Assembly (NCBI GenBank): GCA_012031335.1
Contig: JAAUTT010000161.1
Span: 1 to 8,297, forward strand
Reading direction: 5' to 3'
DNA length: 8,297 nt
Origin: Bacteroidales bacterium
Lineage (GTDB): Bacteria > Bacteroidota > Bacteroidia > Bacteroidales > JAAUTT01
The stretch's first letter is position 1. Every line of letters begins with the position of its first letter. A model generated the notes under the pieces. The model saw only the letters and a list, made by a program, of their open reading frames with translations, did no database searches and was not told the origin of the DNA. Positions 1 through 8,100 of this stretch are shown here, one piece after another. The position numbers and the translations under genes are program-made.

Positions 1-509
1 GTTCTTTGGAAATATCCACTACGAAATAAAGCTGCAGGAAGACGGGTAAGATCGGCAATACTGCCAAGGTTCTTTTCCAGTTTGGCACGTTGACGGTTTA
101 CCTGTAGTTTTTCTCTTTTGGACATATTGTCGAAGGTACCATCGGTTGCCATTTTATCAATGGAGCTCATTTTCTTAACAGCCTTACGGATGGTTGGGAA
201 GTTTGTTAACATACCACCTGGCCAGCGTTCTGTTACGAAAGGCATATTAACCGCTTTGATTGTTTCGGCGACAATATCCTTAGCTTGTTTTTTGGTTGCA
301 ACAAAAAGGATTTTGCGTCCTGATTTGGCTATCTGTTTTAAAGCATTGGAAGCTTCGTCGAGTTTAACCGCTGTTTTGTGAAGATCGATAATGTGGATTC
401 CATTACGTTCCATAAAAATATACGGAGCCATGGCTGGATTCCATTTTCTGCGCAAGTGACCAAAATGTACACCAGCGTCGAGTAATTGTTCTACTGTAAC
501 TCTTGACAT
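1..509 (-). CDS. rpsB: 30S ribosomal protein S2 (partial, frameshifted near the window edge)
   Basis: S2 is a primary component of the small ribosomal subunit, where it sits at the head-body junction and is needed for S1 binding. The minus-strand frame begins with ATG at 509-507 (MSRVTVEQLLDAGVHFGHL) and holds about 160 clear S2 residues, including the FGHLRRKWNPAMAPYI block, the NGIHIIDL block and the ERWPGGMLTNFPTIRKA block. About 100 C-terminal residues lie beyond the window. After IADLTRLPAALF the frame turns into RSGYFQR. Dropping one base, the G at plus-strand position 23, restores VVDISKE, which is what S2 proteins have there. This is therefore a one-base insertion, almost certainly a sequencing error because S2 is essential. 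It is the third gene of an rplM-rpsI-rpsB operon, 106 nt after rpsI. The usual next gene, tsf, would lie off the edge. No Shine-Dalgarno site is visible; the leader is A/T-rich. Confidence 0.96.
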   Translation of the reverse strand, partial: MSRVTVEQLLDAGVHFGHLRRKWNPAMAPYIFMERNGIHIIDLHKTAVKLDEASNALKQIAKSGRKILFVATKKQAKDIVAETIKAVNMPFVTERWPGGMLTNFPTIRKAVKKMSSIDKMATDGTFDNMSKREKLQVNRQRAKLEKNLGSIADLTRLPAALFRSGYFQR

Positions 510-546
510 TGATTTTATATTAAAATTGTTTACCTTCTGATTTGGC

Positions 547-589
547 AATTACCAAGTAGTCACGCCTTGCGGCGTGAGTCGAGGTAATT
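547..589 (-). promoter_or_regulatory. Stem-loop in the rpsI-rpsB intergenic region, candidate S2 leader element
   Basis: On the transcribed (minus) strand, a 7-bp stem (AAUUACC with GGUAAUU; plus-strand arms 583-589 and 547-553) encloses an asymmetric internal loop (UCGAC on one side, CUACUU on the other). Above it is a perfect GC-rich 7-bp stem (UCACGCC with GGCGUGA; arms 571-577 and 560-566) capped by a GCAA tetraloop. GCAA is a GNRA loop only when read in the operon direction, which argues for an RNA function on that strand. No U-run follows, so it is not a standard terminator. It ends 37 nt before the rpsB start codon, where a leader for S2 autoregulation or an RNA-processing site would sit. 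S2 autoregulation through an rpsB leader is known in other bacteria, but its use here is inference. Confidence 0.6.
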
Positions 590-615
590 TAGATACTAAA
601 CAACCCGTTAAGTAA

Positions 616-1003
616 TTAACGTTTACTGAACTGGAAGCGTTTGCGTGCTTTTGGACGACCTGGCTTTTTACGTTCAACTTCGCGGGGATCGCGGGTTGTA
701 AAGCCGGCAGCTTTCAGTTTCGGTTTGCTATTTTCATCTATTTTTATAAGAGCTCTCGTAATGGCAAGGCGTAAAGCTTCTGCCTGACCTTTAACTCCAC
801 CGCCATCAAGATTAACCTGTATGTCGTATTTGCCTGCAACTTCAATTAAATTTAAAGGTTGCTCAACAATATATTGAAGAATCGGGTTTCCGAAATATTC
901 TTTATAATCTCTCTCGTTAATGGTAATGTTACCTTTTTCCATCGCTCAGATATACACGGGCAATGGCTTGTTTTCTTCTACCAACTGCGTTGATAACTTC
1001 CAT
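616..1003 (-). CDS. rpsI: 30S ribosomal protein S9 (one frameshift)
   Basis: S9 belongs to the small-subunit head, and its C-terminal tail touches P-site tRNA. The start is ATG at 1003-1001, giving MEVINAVGRRKQAIARVYLS, the normal S9 N terminus, followed by DGK. The frame then breaks at a run of five A (plus-strand T run 934-938), reading GGA AAA AGG TAA. With four A it reads G-K-G-N-I and continues as NITINERDYKEYFGNP through to the C-terminal motif KARKRFQFSKR and a TAA at 618-616. The repaired protein is about 128 residues, the usual S9 length. An apparent start at 942 would lose the first 20 or so conserved residues and should not be used. It lies 5 nt downstream of rplM, so the two are surely co-transcribed. 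The inserted A in a homopolymer is best read as a sequencing error. Confidence 0.95.
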
Positions 1004-1008
1004 AGAAT

Positions 1009-1464
1009 TTATTTGATTGTGTTGATATTGATTTCTTTAGGTTGTTGAGCTGCATGTGGATGATCCGCTCCGGCATATACATGCAGATTCTTGAGCACTG
1101 CTCTACCGAGTCTGTTCTTTGGAAGCATTCCTTTCACCGCATTCTCAATGATAAAAGCAGGCTTCTTTTCAAGGATAATCTTTGCGGTAGCGAAACGCTG
1201 ACCTCCGGGATATCCTGTATAGTGGATATATTCCTTATCTGCCCACTTGTTGCCGGTTAACCTTACCTTCTCTGCATTGATGATTATTACATTATCACCG
1301 CAATCTGCATGAGGAGTAAAAGATGGTTTGTGCTTCCCTCTGAGAATTTTTGCAATTTCAGAAGTCAAACGACCTAATACCTGGTTGGTTGCATCCACAA
1401 CGATCCATTCTTTTCCGGCATTTGCCTTATTTACCGATACTGTTTTGTACGTTAAAGTATCCAC
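1009..1464 (-). CDS. rplM: 50S ribosomal protein L13
   Basis: L13 is an early-assembling protein of the large ribosomal subunit that binds 23S rRNA. The 151-residue frame is intact and full length, and carries the family signatures: WIVVDATNQVLGRLTSEIAK near the N terminus, LRGKHKPSFTPHADCGDNVI in the first third, the YTGYPGG block near the middle, and GMLPKNRLGR in the last third. The start is GTG at 1464-1462; it matches the position where relatives begin (MDTL.YKT), and I see no in-frame ATG just upstream. It is the first gene of the minus-strand operon, with rpsI following after 5 nt. No Shine-Dalgarno sequence is visible ahead of the GTG, only an A-rich leader, as is usual in this phylum. 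The likely promoter is the TATTTTTG box about 64 nt upstream. It is one of only two genes here with no frameshift. Confidence 0.98.
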   Translation of the reverse strand: MDTLTYKTVSVNKANAGKEWIVVDATNQVLGRLTSEIAKILRGKHKPSFTPHADCGDNVIIINAEKVRLTGNKWADKEYIHYTGYPGGQRFATAKIILEKKPAFIIENAVKGMLPKNRLGRAVLKNLHVYAGADHPHAAQQPKEININTIK

Positions 1465-1527
1465 TTTATGTTTACTTTTAATTAATTACCAATTAAATGC
1501 ACACTTTTCGTTTAAAAATGTGGACTG

Positions 1528-1535
1528 CAAAAATA
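1528..1535 (-). promoter_or_regulatory. Probable -7 promoter box of the rplM-rpsI-rpsB operon
   Basis: Read on the minus strand this is TATTTTTG, an exact match to the Bacteroidota -7 consensus TAnnTTTG. The implied transcript would start near position 1521 and leave a leader of about 57 nt before the rplM GTG. The -33 position carries GCTG rather than TTTG, about 18 nt upstream, so that element is weak. A/T tracts further upstream could compensate. The assignment rests on the motif and position only. Confidence 0.5.
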
Positions 1536-1567
1536 CAATTAATTTTATTATTTCAGCATCTACATTA

Positions 1568-1593
1568 CTTTTTTTTGTAGTCTGTAAAAAAAG
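1568..1593. promoter_or_regulatory. A/T-tract region, UP-element-like, upstream of the ribosomal promoter
   Basis: A run of eight T (1569-1576) and a run of seven A (1586-1592) face each other across a 9-nt spacer, forming an imperfect inverted repeat flanked by C and G. Seen from the minus-strand TATTTTTG box, the tracts fall roughly 48-71 nt upstream of the predicted start. This is where A/T-rich UP elements that contact the RNA polymerase alpha subunit lie at strong ribosomal promoters. A weak A-U hairpin is the alternative. The role is inferred. Confidence 0.3.
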
Positions 1594-1651
1594 CTGATTT
1601 TGGCTTATCAAAAACATGAATGATTGGTCAACAATAAAATCAAAAGGAGCG

Positions 1652-1677
1652 CAAATTTAACAGATAAATTAAATTTG
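1652..1677. repeat. Perfect 9-bp inverted repeat in the divergent intergenic region
   Basis: CAAATTTAA (1652-1660) is the exact reverse complement of TTAAATTTG (1669-1677), with an 8-nt spacer between them. Each arm contains TAAATTTG, a full match to the Bacteroidota -7 consensus, pointing outward on opposite strands. The arrangement could be a pair of divergent promoter boxes, an operator for a dimeric regulator covering the promoter of the plus-strand gene at 1715, or a weak hairpin. The arms are A/T-rich, so chance cannot be excluded. Confidence 0.45.
1670..1677 (+). promoter_or_regulatory. Candidate -7 promoter box for the O-antigen ligase/mpg operon
   Basis: TAAATTTG fits TAnnTTTG exactly and lies 37 nt ahead of the ATG at 1715, which would give a leader of roughly 30 nt. 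No TTTG is seen at the expected -33 position. It coincides with the right arm of the inverted repeat at 1652-1677. Confidence 0.4.
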
Positions 1678-1714
1678 ATGTTATTTTTGAAGCGATTCTT
1701 TCATACTATATTAC

Positions 1715-3290
1715 ATGCTAAAAAACTATCATCAACATATCTACTTTTTTTCCTTATTACTACTGGCGGTTTCCCTTCCCTTATCGCCGTTTCTTCTTTC
1801 GGTTTCGCAATTTATACTGGTTATAAACTGCTTACTGGAGAGAAACTTCAACGAAAAGTGGAAAATTATCCGACACAGAAAAAGCATTTTTGCTTTTTTA
1901 CTCATTTATCTGATTCACATTGCCGGAATGTTTTACAGCCAGGATTTCAGGTATGGATTTCACGATCTGCAGATTAAGTTACCATTGCTGATACTTCCCG
2001 TAATCATCGGGACAACTAAACCGGTTGATTATTCCAGGTTTCTAAAAATCTTAATGTGTTTTTGTGCGGCAGTTGTTATAAGTTCATTCATCAGTACGGG
2101 TAAACTCTTCGGATTTTGGGGTCCTCCCGTTATGGATGTGCGGGATATTTCATTTATGATTTCGCATATCCGCCTGGCACTCATGGTCAACATGGCTGTT
2201 TTTATTCTTATATGGTATACCTTTTCGGCCAATTCAGCTGTTTTAAAAATATTATCAGGCTCGGCATCGGTCTGGCTCATCATTTTTCTAGTCATTCTGA
2301 AGTCGTTAACAGGTGTATTAATTTTCCTGCTGCTTGTAATTACCTTATTGATATGGAAGGCTATTCAGGGAAATAATTTTATGCTGAAATGGTTTTTAAG
2401 TATTGGAGCAATTTTGATCGTACTTCTCGGTATGGCATATATTACCAATAATATTGCTCATTTTTTCTATGTTGAAAAAACCGACATACAACATCTTGAG
2501 AAATATACAGCTAAGGGTAATCCTTATTTTCACAACATCCATAGCAAAGACTTTGAGAATGGAAATTATACATGGCTGTATATTTGCGAACCAGAATTGG
2601 AAGAGTCGTGGAACAACCGCAGTCGGCTTAACTTCAAAGGAACTGACCTGAAAGGGCAGGAATTGAGATATACTTTGATCAGGTATCTTACTTCAAAAGG
2701 GCTCAGAAAAGATGCTGCAGGCATCACTTCATTAAGTGATGAAGATATTGCCAATATTGAAAAGGGATGGCCAATCATATATACGCCTGGAAATTCAGCT
2801 TTTATCCACGTATCTACCAGTTGCTCTGGGAAATAAATCAATATAAAAATGGAGGAAACCCAAGTGGTCATTCCTTCACACAGCGGCTCGAATATCTCAA
2901 AGTATCTGCCTCAATCATAAAACATAATTTCTGGATTGGTGTGGGGACAGGTGATGTAGCAGCCACCTTCAAAGATTACTACCAGAAACAGAACAGTTGT
3001 CTGGATCCCCGCTGGAGACTCAGAGCTCATAACCAGCTTATTACTTTTTCATAACCTTTGGAATTATCGGACTTAGTCTTATTGCAACTTGTTTGATTTA
3101 CCCGGTTATCCATGAAAACAAATGGAAAAACAAATTCATGGTTTTGTTTCTGATTATCGGATTACTGTCCTTTTTAAATGAAGACACACTTGAAACCCAG
3201 GCAGGATTATCATTTTTTGTTTTCTTTTACGTTTTCTTCCTTTACAATACAAATTTTATTCAAACCGAACAACATAAACAGCTACCATGA
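1715..3290 (+). CDS. O-antigen ligase/polymerase-like (Wzy/WaaL superfamily) membrane protein, two frameshifts
   Basis: This is probably an inner-membrane enzyme that transfers or polymerises undecaprenyl-linked glycan on the periplasmic side. An in-frame stop at 1688-1690 sets the start at the ATG of 1715. Many hydrophobic segments follow (about residues 9-35, 58-75, 83-100, 110-128, 145-170, 180-220, 225-245), then a large hydrophilic loop and two C-terminal hydrophobic segments. The loop carries GNPSGHS (about 381-387), GVGTGDV (about 409-415) and RAHNQL (about 437-442); an HN motif in the last periplasmic loop is typical of this family. The frame breaks twice. GGG at 2764-2766 needs a fourth G, giving EKGMANHIYAW. 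TTTTT at 3045-3049 needs a sixth T, giving LITFFITFGIIG. The repaired protein is about 525 residues, normal for the family. Its TGA overlaps the mpg start (ATGA), so the two are probably translationally coupled. Ligase and polymerase cannot be told apart here. Confidence 0.82.
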
Positions 3291-3802
3291 GACCCAACCG
3301 GGAATTTTATGAAAGGGATGTACTTGAGGTTGCTCCAGATTTACTTGGAAAATTTCTGTGTCGCAGGTTGGATACAGGTGAAACTTTTCGCTACCGCATC
3401 ACAGAAACAGAAGCTTATGATGGTAATGGTGATTTGGCCTGTCATGCCAGCAAAGGAAGGACCGATCGTACGGAAATTATGTTTCATCAGGGCGGACTGG
3501 TTTATGTTTACTTAATATATGGTATGTACTGGATGCTGAATGTGGTTACCGGAAAGGTTAATCAACCTCAGGCAGTTTTGATAAGGGGACTGGAACATTG
3601 TTATGGTCCCGGACGACTCACACGAGCCTTTAAAATAGATAAATCCTTTTATGGGGAAGACCTCTGCTCCTCTCACAGATTATGGATTGAAGCTGATCTC
3701 CACAATGTCGAAATAATCACCGGAAAAAGAATAGGAATCGACTATGCCGGCGAATGGAAACACAAGGAATGGAGATACTATATTAAAGGATATTCAAAAT
3801 AG
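3287..3802 (+). CDS. mpg: Alkyladenine (3-methyladenine) DNA glycosylase, AAG/MPG family
   Basis: This monofunctional base-excision-repair glycosylase removes alkylated purines such as 3-methyladenine, and often hypoxanthine, from DNA. The 171-residue frame is intact and compact compared with the roughly 190-200 residues common in bacteria. It begins with the family pattern REFYERDVLEVAPDLLGK. The active-site block ETEAYDGNGDLACHAS (40-55) supplies Glu42, Tyr44 and His53, equivalent to human AAG Glu125 (water-activating), Tyr127 and His136. YVYLIYGMYWMLNVV (73-87) supplies Tyr75, matching the intercalating Tyr159, and Asn85, matching Asn169. GPGRLTRAFKID (107-118) and a C-terminal GIDYAGEW block complete the fold. 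All expected catalytic residues are present, so the enzyme should be active. Its ATG overlaps the stop of the preceding membrane-protein gene in ATGA, suggesting co-translation; a functional link between the two is not evident. It converges on the minus-strand gene with only 4 nt between the stops. Confidence 0.95.
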   Translation: MRPNREFYERDVLEVAPDLLGKFLCRRLDTGETFRYRITETEAYDGNGDLACHASKGRTDRTEIMFHQGGLVYVYLIYGMYWMLNVVTGKVNQPQAVLIRGLEHCYGPGRLTRAFKIDKSFYGEDLCSSHRLWIEADLHNVEIITGKRIGIDYAGEWKHKEWRYYIKGYSK

Positions 3803-3806
3803 TGTT

Positions 3807-4923
3807 TTATTTTCTTCCTTTAAAAAGAAAATCACCTGAGATGGACATATCAATTCCATAAGCATAATCGAACTGACCTAACTTTATATCATAATATGAT
3901 TCTATATAGGCCCTAAAACTTATGTGTTTAAAAATTTGTTTCTGATACGACGATTTCAGATTCAATACATATCTTTTTGGATAACTCACCATGGGATCGG
4001 TATATGAAACCGACATCAACAAGGGTTCGCCTTTATAGGAAATAAACTGATGTCCGTACCAGTATCCGAGAAATATCTTAAAGTCCGAGATTATGGCCGA
4101 CACAGATGGATAAATTCCATAACCGTTCTTATATTTCAACTGTTTTTGCGGAGACATATCGGTATACCCTGCTACATAAATATCGAATAACCATTTTTTT
4201 ACTATTCCATGGGAGTAATTGTCCCATTTATTCCCGTTGCATAATTTGCCATGGTTAAAAGCGGATCTCCTGTAGCGGTAATTTGGCCTCCTTTGTGTTT
4301 GACTGAGATCTGAAAAGGTAACCAGATATCAAAACCCGAAACATTCAGCACTTTAACCCGAGAGGTAGTACCAAAGGTAAGTTCTTCCTGAAAAGGATCG
4401 TGTAGTTCGATATATCTTTCCCAGTCGATCCAGGTATCAAGTTTAAATCCGGGCTTATTAACAAGAAACTGAACTCCGTATTCAAGTGGATGAGTATACA
4501 TTTTTCCCATTGGTAGAGCGGTTCGATGAGCTTATGGTGCTGTGCACCCTGAAGCCATCCAAGCAATATGGAAAAAGTGGAAGTTGGTTTATAGGTGGCT
4601 CGCAACAAAGGTTCAACCTTATGAAAACCCTTGGTACCCGAATATTGAGATAGATGAATCCCCGCTTCCAAAATAAACTTATCATCTGCTTCATAATATA
4701 AACGGGGTTGAATTAAAAATCCTGGCAGGGTATATCCCTCGAAAAGTGGGTGAAAATATTCATTATTTTTAAAAAAGCCCAAACTGTTAAACCTGAATCC
4801 AATTTTCTGATTTGACGGCTCTGAAATATTTTGAAAAGAATCGGTTTCCTGAAAAACCTGGGCCGACAGACCAAAACTGAACAGGACCATTACCAATATG
4901 AAACAAGTTTTTGTGCTTTTCAT
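3807..4923 (-). CDS. Putative outer-membrane beta-barrel protein of unknown function, two frameshifts
   Basis: I do not recognise a named family. The ATG at 4923 opens a Sec signal peptide (MKSTKTCFILVMVLFSFGLS followed by AQ, with cleavage near the Ala-Gln) and no lipobox is seen. The mature protein is rich in aromatic residues and alternating strands, such as PGFLIQPRLYYEADD and FILEAGIHLSQYSG near the N terminus and RYVLNLKSSYQKQIFKHISF and FRAYIESYYDIK near the C terminus. This suggests a beta-barrel of perhaps a dozen or more strands in the outer membrane. The frame breaks twice. The T run at 4501-4505 needs a sixth base, joining LYQWEK to MYTHPLEYG. Near 4206-4207 a missing base (AA to AAA on the coding strand) turns a premature TAG into MEIVKKWLFDIYVAGYTDM. 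The repaired length is about 372 residues, ending FLFKGRK. The gene is divergent from the GT117 gene and convergent with mpg. An alternative is a periplasmic beta-rich protein. Confidence 0.65.
3809..3832. terminator. Possible weak hairpin at the convergent gene junction
   Basis: ATTTTCTT (3809-3816) and AAGAAAAT (3825-3832) are perfect 8-bp inverted arms around an 8-nt loop that itself contains TTTAAA. The element lies just past the mpg stop and within the last codons of the minus-strand gene. Because it is almost all A/T it could act weakly as a terminator in both directions. Since it is also coding sequence (Leu-Phe-Lys-Gly-Arg-Lys), it may be coincidence. Confidence 0.25.
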
Positions 4924-5139
4924 TTCTATTAAACAGCAAATTTTTAAAAATGCAAGATATTACATATTTCGGTATCATTAAAACCGAATCGTCCAAACAG
5001 GCAACCTGAGCCATCTTATACTATTCTTAAAAATCTCTAAATTGTAACCGGGCTCATTATTAATTACAAAAAAATGCATTTCTTTGCTTGAATTTTCCTG
5101 AAACAAATCGGGACATACTAATAATTTTCTCAAAATTGT
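4924..5139. other. Divergent intergenic region between the outer-membrane protein gene and the GT117 gene
   Basis: These 216 nt should hold the promoters of both flanking genes. On the minus strand I find no exact TAnnTTTG box. On the plus strand there is a near match (see 5122-5129). A 6-bp inverted pair, TGAGCC at 5007-5012 and GGCTCA at 5051-5056, is too widely spaced and short to interpret. A minus-strand open frame runs through it but lacks support as a gene. Nothing else is evident. Confidence 0.4.
5122..5129 (+). promoter_or_regulatory. Possible -7 promoter box for the GT117 gene
   Basis: TAATTTTC differs from TAnnTTTG at the last base only. It lies 10 nt before the ATG at 5140, which would give an almost leaderless transcript. 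No TTTG is properly spaced at -33; the nearest, at 5083-5086, is too far upstream. This is a weak candidate. Confidence 0.2.
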
Positions 5140-8100
5140 ATGAATAACTATAAGAGGATTAACATTATCGCCGGATGGATCGTTTTCCTGATATCGGCTA
5201 CGGTGTATATTTTGACCATTGAACCTACAGCCAGCTTCTGGGATTGTGGGGAATTTATTGCCACATCGCTTAAACTGCAGGTAGGTCATCCCCCAGGCGC
5301 ACCCTTGTTTATGATCCTGGGACGTTTATTCACAATGCTTGCTGGCAGCAACACGGAAGCCATTCCTGTAATGGTAAATATTATGTCGGCTCTTGCAAGT
5401 GCATTTACTATTCTTTTCCTTTTCTGGACCATTACACACCTGGCCAAAAAAGTTGTCATAAAAAATAACGACATATCTTTAGGTAATATCATTGCAATCA
5501 TAGGTGCCGGTGCAGTTGGAGCTTTAGCTTATACTTTTTCCGATTCATTCTGGTATTCGGCTGTAGAAGGCGAAGTGTACGCATCATCATCCTTGTTTAC
5601 GGCTGTTGTTTTCTGGGCTATACTGAAATGGGAAAATGTTGCCGATGAAAAATATTCAAACCGCTGGTTAATTCTGATTGCCTATCTGATGGGACTCTCA
5701 ATCGGGGTTCACCTTTTAAACCTTTTAACTATCCCTGCACTTGTATTGGTTTATTACTTCAAAAAATATAATCCTACATCCAGAGGTACATTTTTCGCTC
5801 TGCTGATTTCCGGGGGTATACTTGGGGCAATTATGTATGTGATCATTCCGGGTGTATTTTCCCTGGCTTCCAAATTCGAACTTTTGTTTGTAAATGGCTT
5901 TGGAATGGGTTACAACAGTGGCGTAATCTTTTATGGAATCCTTATGTTAGGTCTCATCGTATGGGGTCTCTATTATACGATGAAAAAAGGCAAGGTTGTT
6001 GCCAATACCATCCTTCTGGGTGTTACTGTTATCCTGATTGGATATTCCAGTTATGGAATGATTGTAATTCGCTCCAATGCCAATCCCCCACTCAACGAAA
6101 ATGACCCCAGCAACCTTTTCAGTCTCTTGTCTTATCTTAACCGTGAACAATACGGAGACCGTCCTCTTCTTTATGGTCCTACCTATAATGCAGTCATTGA
6201 GGAATCTAAAGACGGAAAGCCCAACTATATAAAAAAGAATAACCGCTACGAAATCGCAGGCTATAAACCAGTTTATGTTTACGACGAACGTTTTTTAATG
6301 CCTTTCCCTCGTATGTACAGCCGGGAAGGATCGCATATAAATGCCTACCGCGAATGGGCGAATATTAAAGGAAATCCCGTTCAGGTGAGGAATGAAAAAG
6401 GTGAACCGGAAACTGTTATGGTTCCGACTTTTTTTGAAAATATAGGATTCTTTTTTAAATACCAGATAGGTCATATGTACTGGCGTTACTTCATGTGGAA
6501 TTTCTCCGGCCGTCAGAATGATATTCAGGGACATGGAAGTCCGTTGAAAGGAAACTGGATTACTGGTATTTCGTTTATCGATGAGATGATTACCGGTCCG
6601 CAGGATAAAATGCCTGACACGCTTAGGAATAACTGGTCAAGGAATAAATATTACATGTTACCATTTTTACTGGGTATAATTGGTCTTTTCTTTCAGCTTA
6701 ACCGTCATAAACGCGATTTTGTGGTAGTGATGCTGCTTTTTATAATGACTGGTCTGGCGATTGTTGTATACCTGAATCAGACACCATATCAACCTCGCGA
6801 ACGCGATTATGCCTATGCAGGATCTTTTTATGCTTTTGCCATTTGGATTGGACTAGGTGTACTTGCCCTCATCGATATCATACCCAAGCTCTTTCGTATA
6901 CCGGAAGATCTGCCATTGCCGGTTTGGTTGCATTACTGGCTGTTCCTGTATTAATGGCCAACGAAAACTGGGACGATCATAATCGGTCCGGTCGTTATAC
7001 AGCTCGTGACTTTGCCTATAATTACCTACACTCCTGCGAAAAAGATGCTATAATTTTCACCAATGGAGATAATGATACCTTCCCATTATGGTATGCGCAG
7101 GAGGTTGAAAACATCCGGACAGACGTAAGGGTTGTAAACCTCAGCTATCTTGGTGCCGACTGGTATATCAGTCAGATGCAGCGCCAGGTATATGAATCTG
7201 CGCCTTTGCCGTTCAACATGACTCTGGATAAATATGTTACGGGAACCCGGGACATGCTTTATGTAATCGACAGAGTAAACGGACAATTTGTACCTTTGAA
7301 GGATGCCATGGAGTTTGTGGCAAGCGAAGAAAAGGAAACTAAATCGGTACCGGGTTATGTGCAGCGAATCGAACATTTGCCCGCCAAAAATCTCATTATT
7401 CCTGTTGATACTGCTTTGGTCCTTTCCAATGGTACTGTATCCCCGAAACATGCAGATAAAATAGAGAAGGAAATAAGGTTTACCCTCAATAAAAATTATC
7501 TCTATAAAAATGATATGATGGTGCTTGACCTCCTGGCCCATATAACTGGAAACGTCCTGTTTATTTTGCCATCACTGTATCCGACGAGAATTATCTTAAT
7601 CTTCAGGAGTATTTCCGTCTCGACGGCCTGGCTTACCGGATTGTTCCTGTTAAAACACAAAGACCTGACGGACAACCCGGCGGTGTAGATACAAAAATTC
7701 TGTATGAAAATCTGATCAATAAATTTAAATGGGGCGGCGTACCGGATCCAAATGTTTATCTCGACGAAAATAATCTCCGGATGTTGTCGAACTTCAGAAA
7801 TAACTTCTCGCGACTGGCTGAAGAATTGATTAATGAAGGTAAAAAAGATTCGGCTGTTAAGGTATTGGACAAATGTATGCAGATAATGCCTGAAAGCAGG
7901 GTCCCTTTTAACTATTTCATTATTCCGGTTATAGAACAGTACTATCGTGCTGGACAAATTGAAAAAGCCAATAAAATTGTGAATAGTTTCTATAATACCA
8001 CCCTGTCGGAATTACAATACTATTTCAGATTTAAAGGCGCAAAAAGCAAGGCTATTGATTATGAAAAACGTATTGGAATTCACATTTTAGGTGAAATGCA

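Noticed and set aside
118..381. Plus-strand 87-codon frame in the ribosomal region
   Set aside because: It lies antisense to clear rpsB sequence and has no protein family character.
616..942. Short 108-residue S9 with an internal ATG start
   Set aside because: The conserved S9 N terminus MEVINAVGRRK is encoded just upstream in another frame, so this is a frameshifted full-length gene, not a short variant.
5007..5056. TGAGCC / GGCTCA inverted pair
   Set aside because: The arms are only 6 bp with a 38-nt spacer, which is expected by chance in a sequence of this length.
4978..5289. Minus-strand open frame of 103 codons across the divergent intergenic region and the start of the GT117 gene
   Set aside because: Half of it is antisense to the well-supported GT117 N terminus. 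The remainder has no recognisable motif and no plausible start within the intergenic part.
2764..7542. Programmed ribosomal frameshifting as an explanation for the broken frames
   Set aside because: The sites share no slippery heptamer or downstream structure, they occur in unrelated genes, and they include both insertions and deletions.
7086..7957. Two 151-codon minus-strand frames
   Set aside because: They are antisense shadows of the GT117 coding sequence, whose repaired reading is continuous and matches the family.
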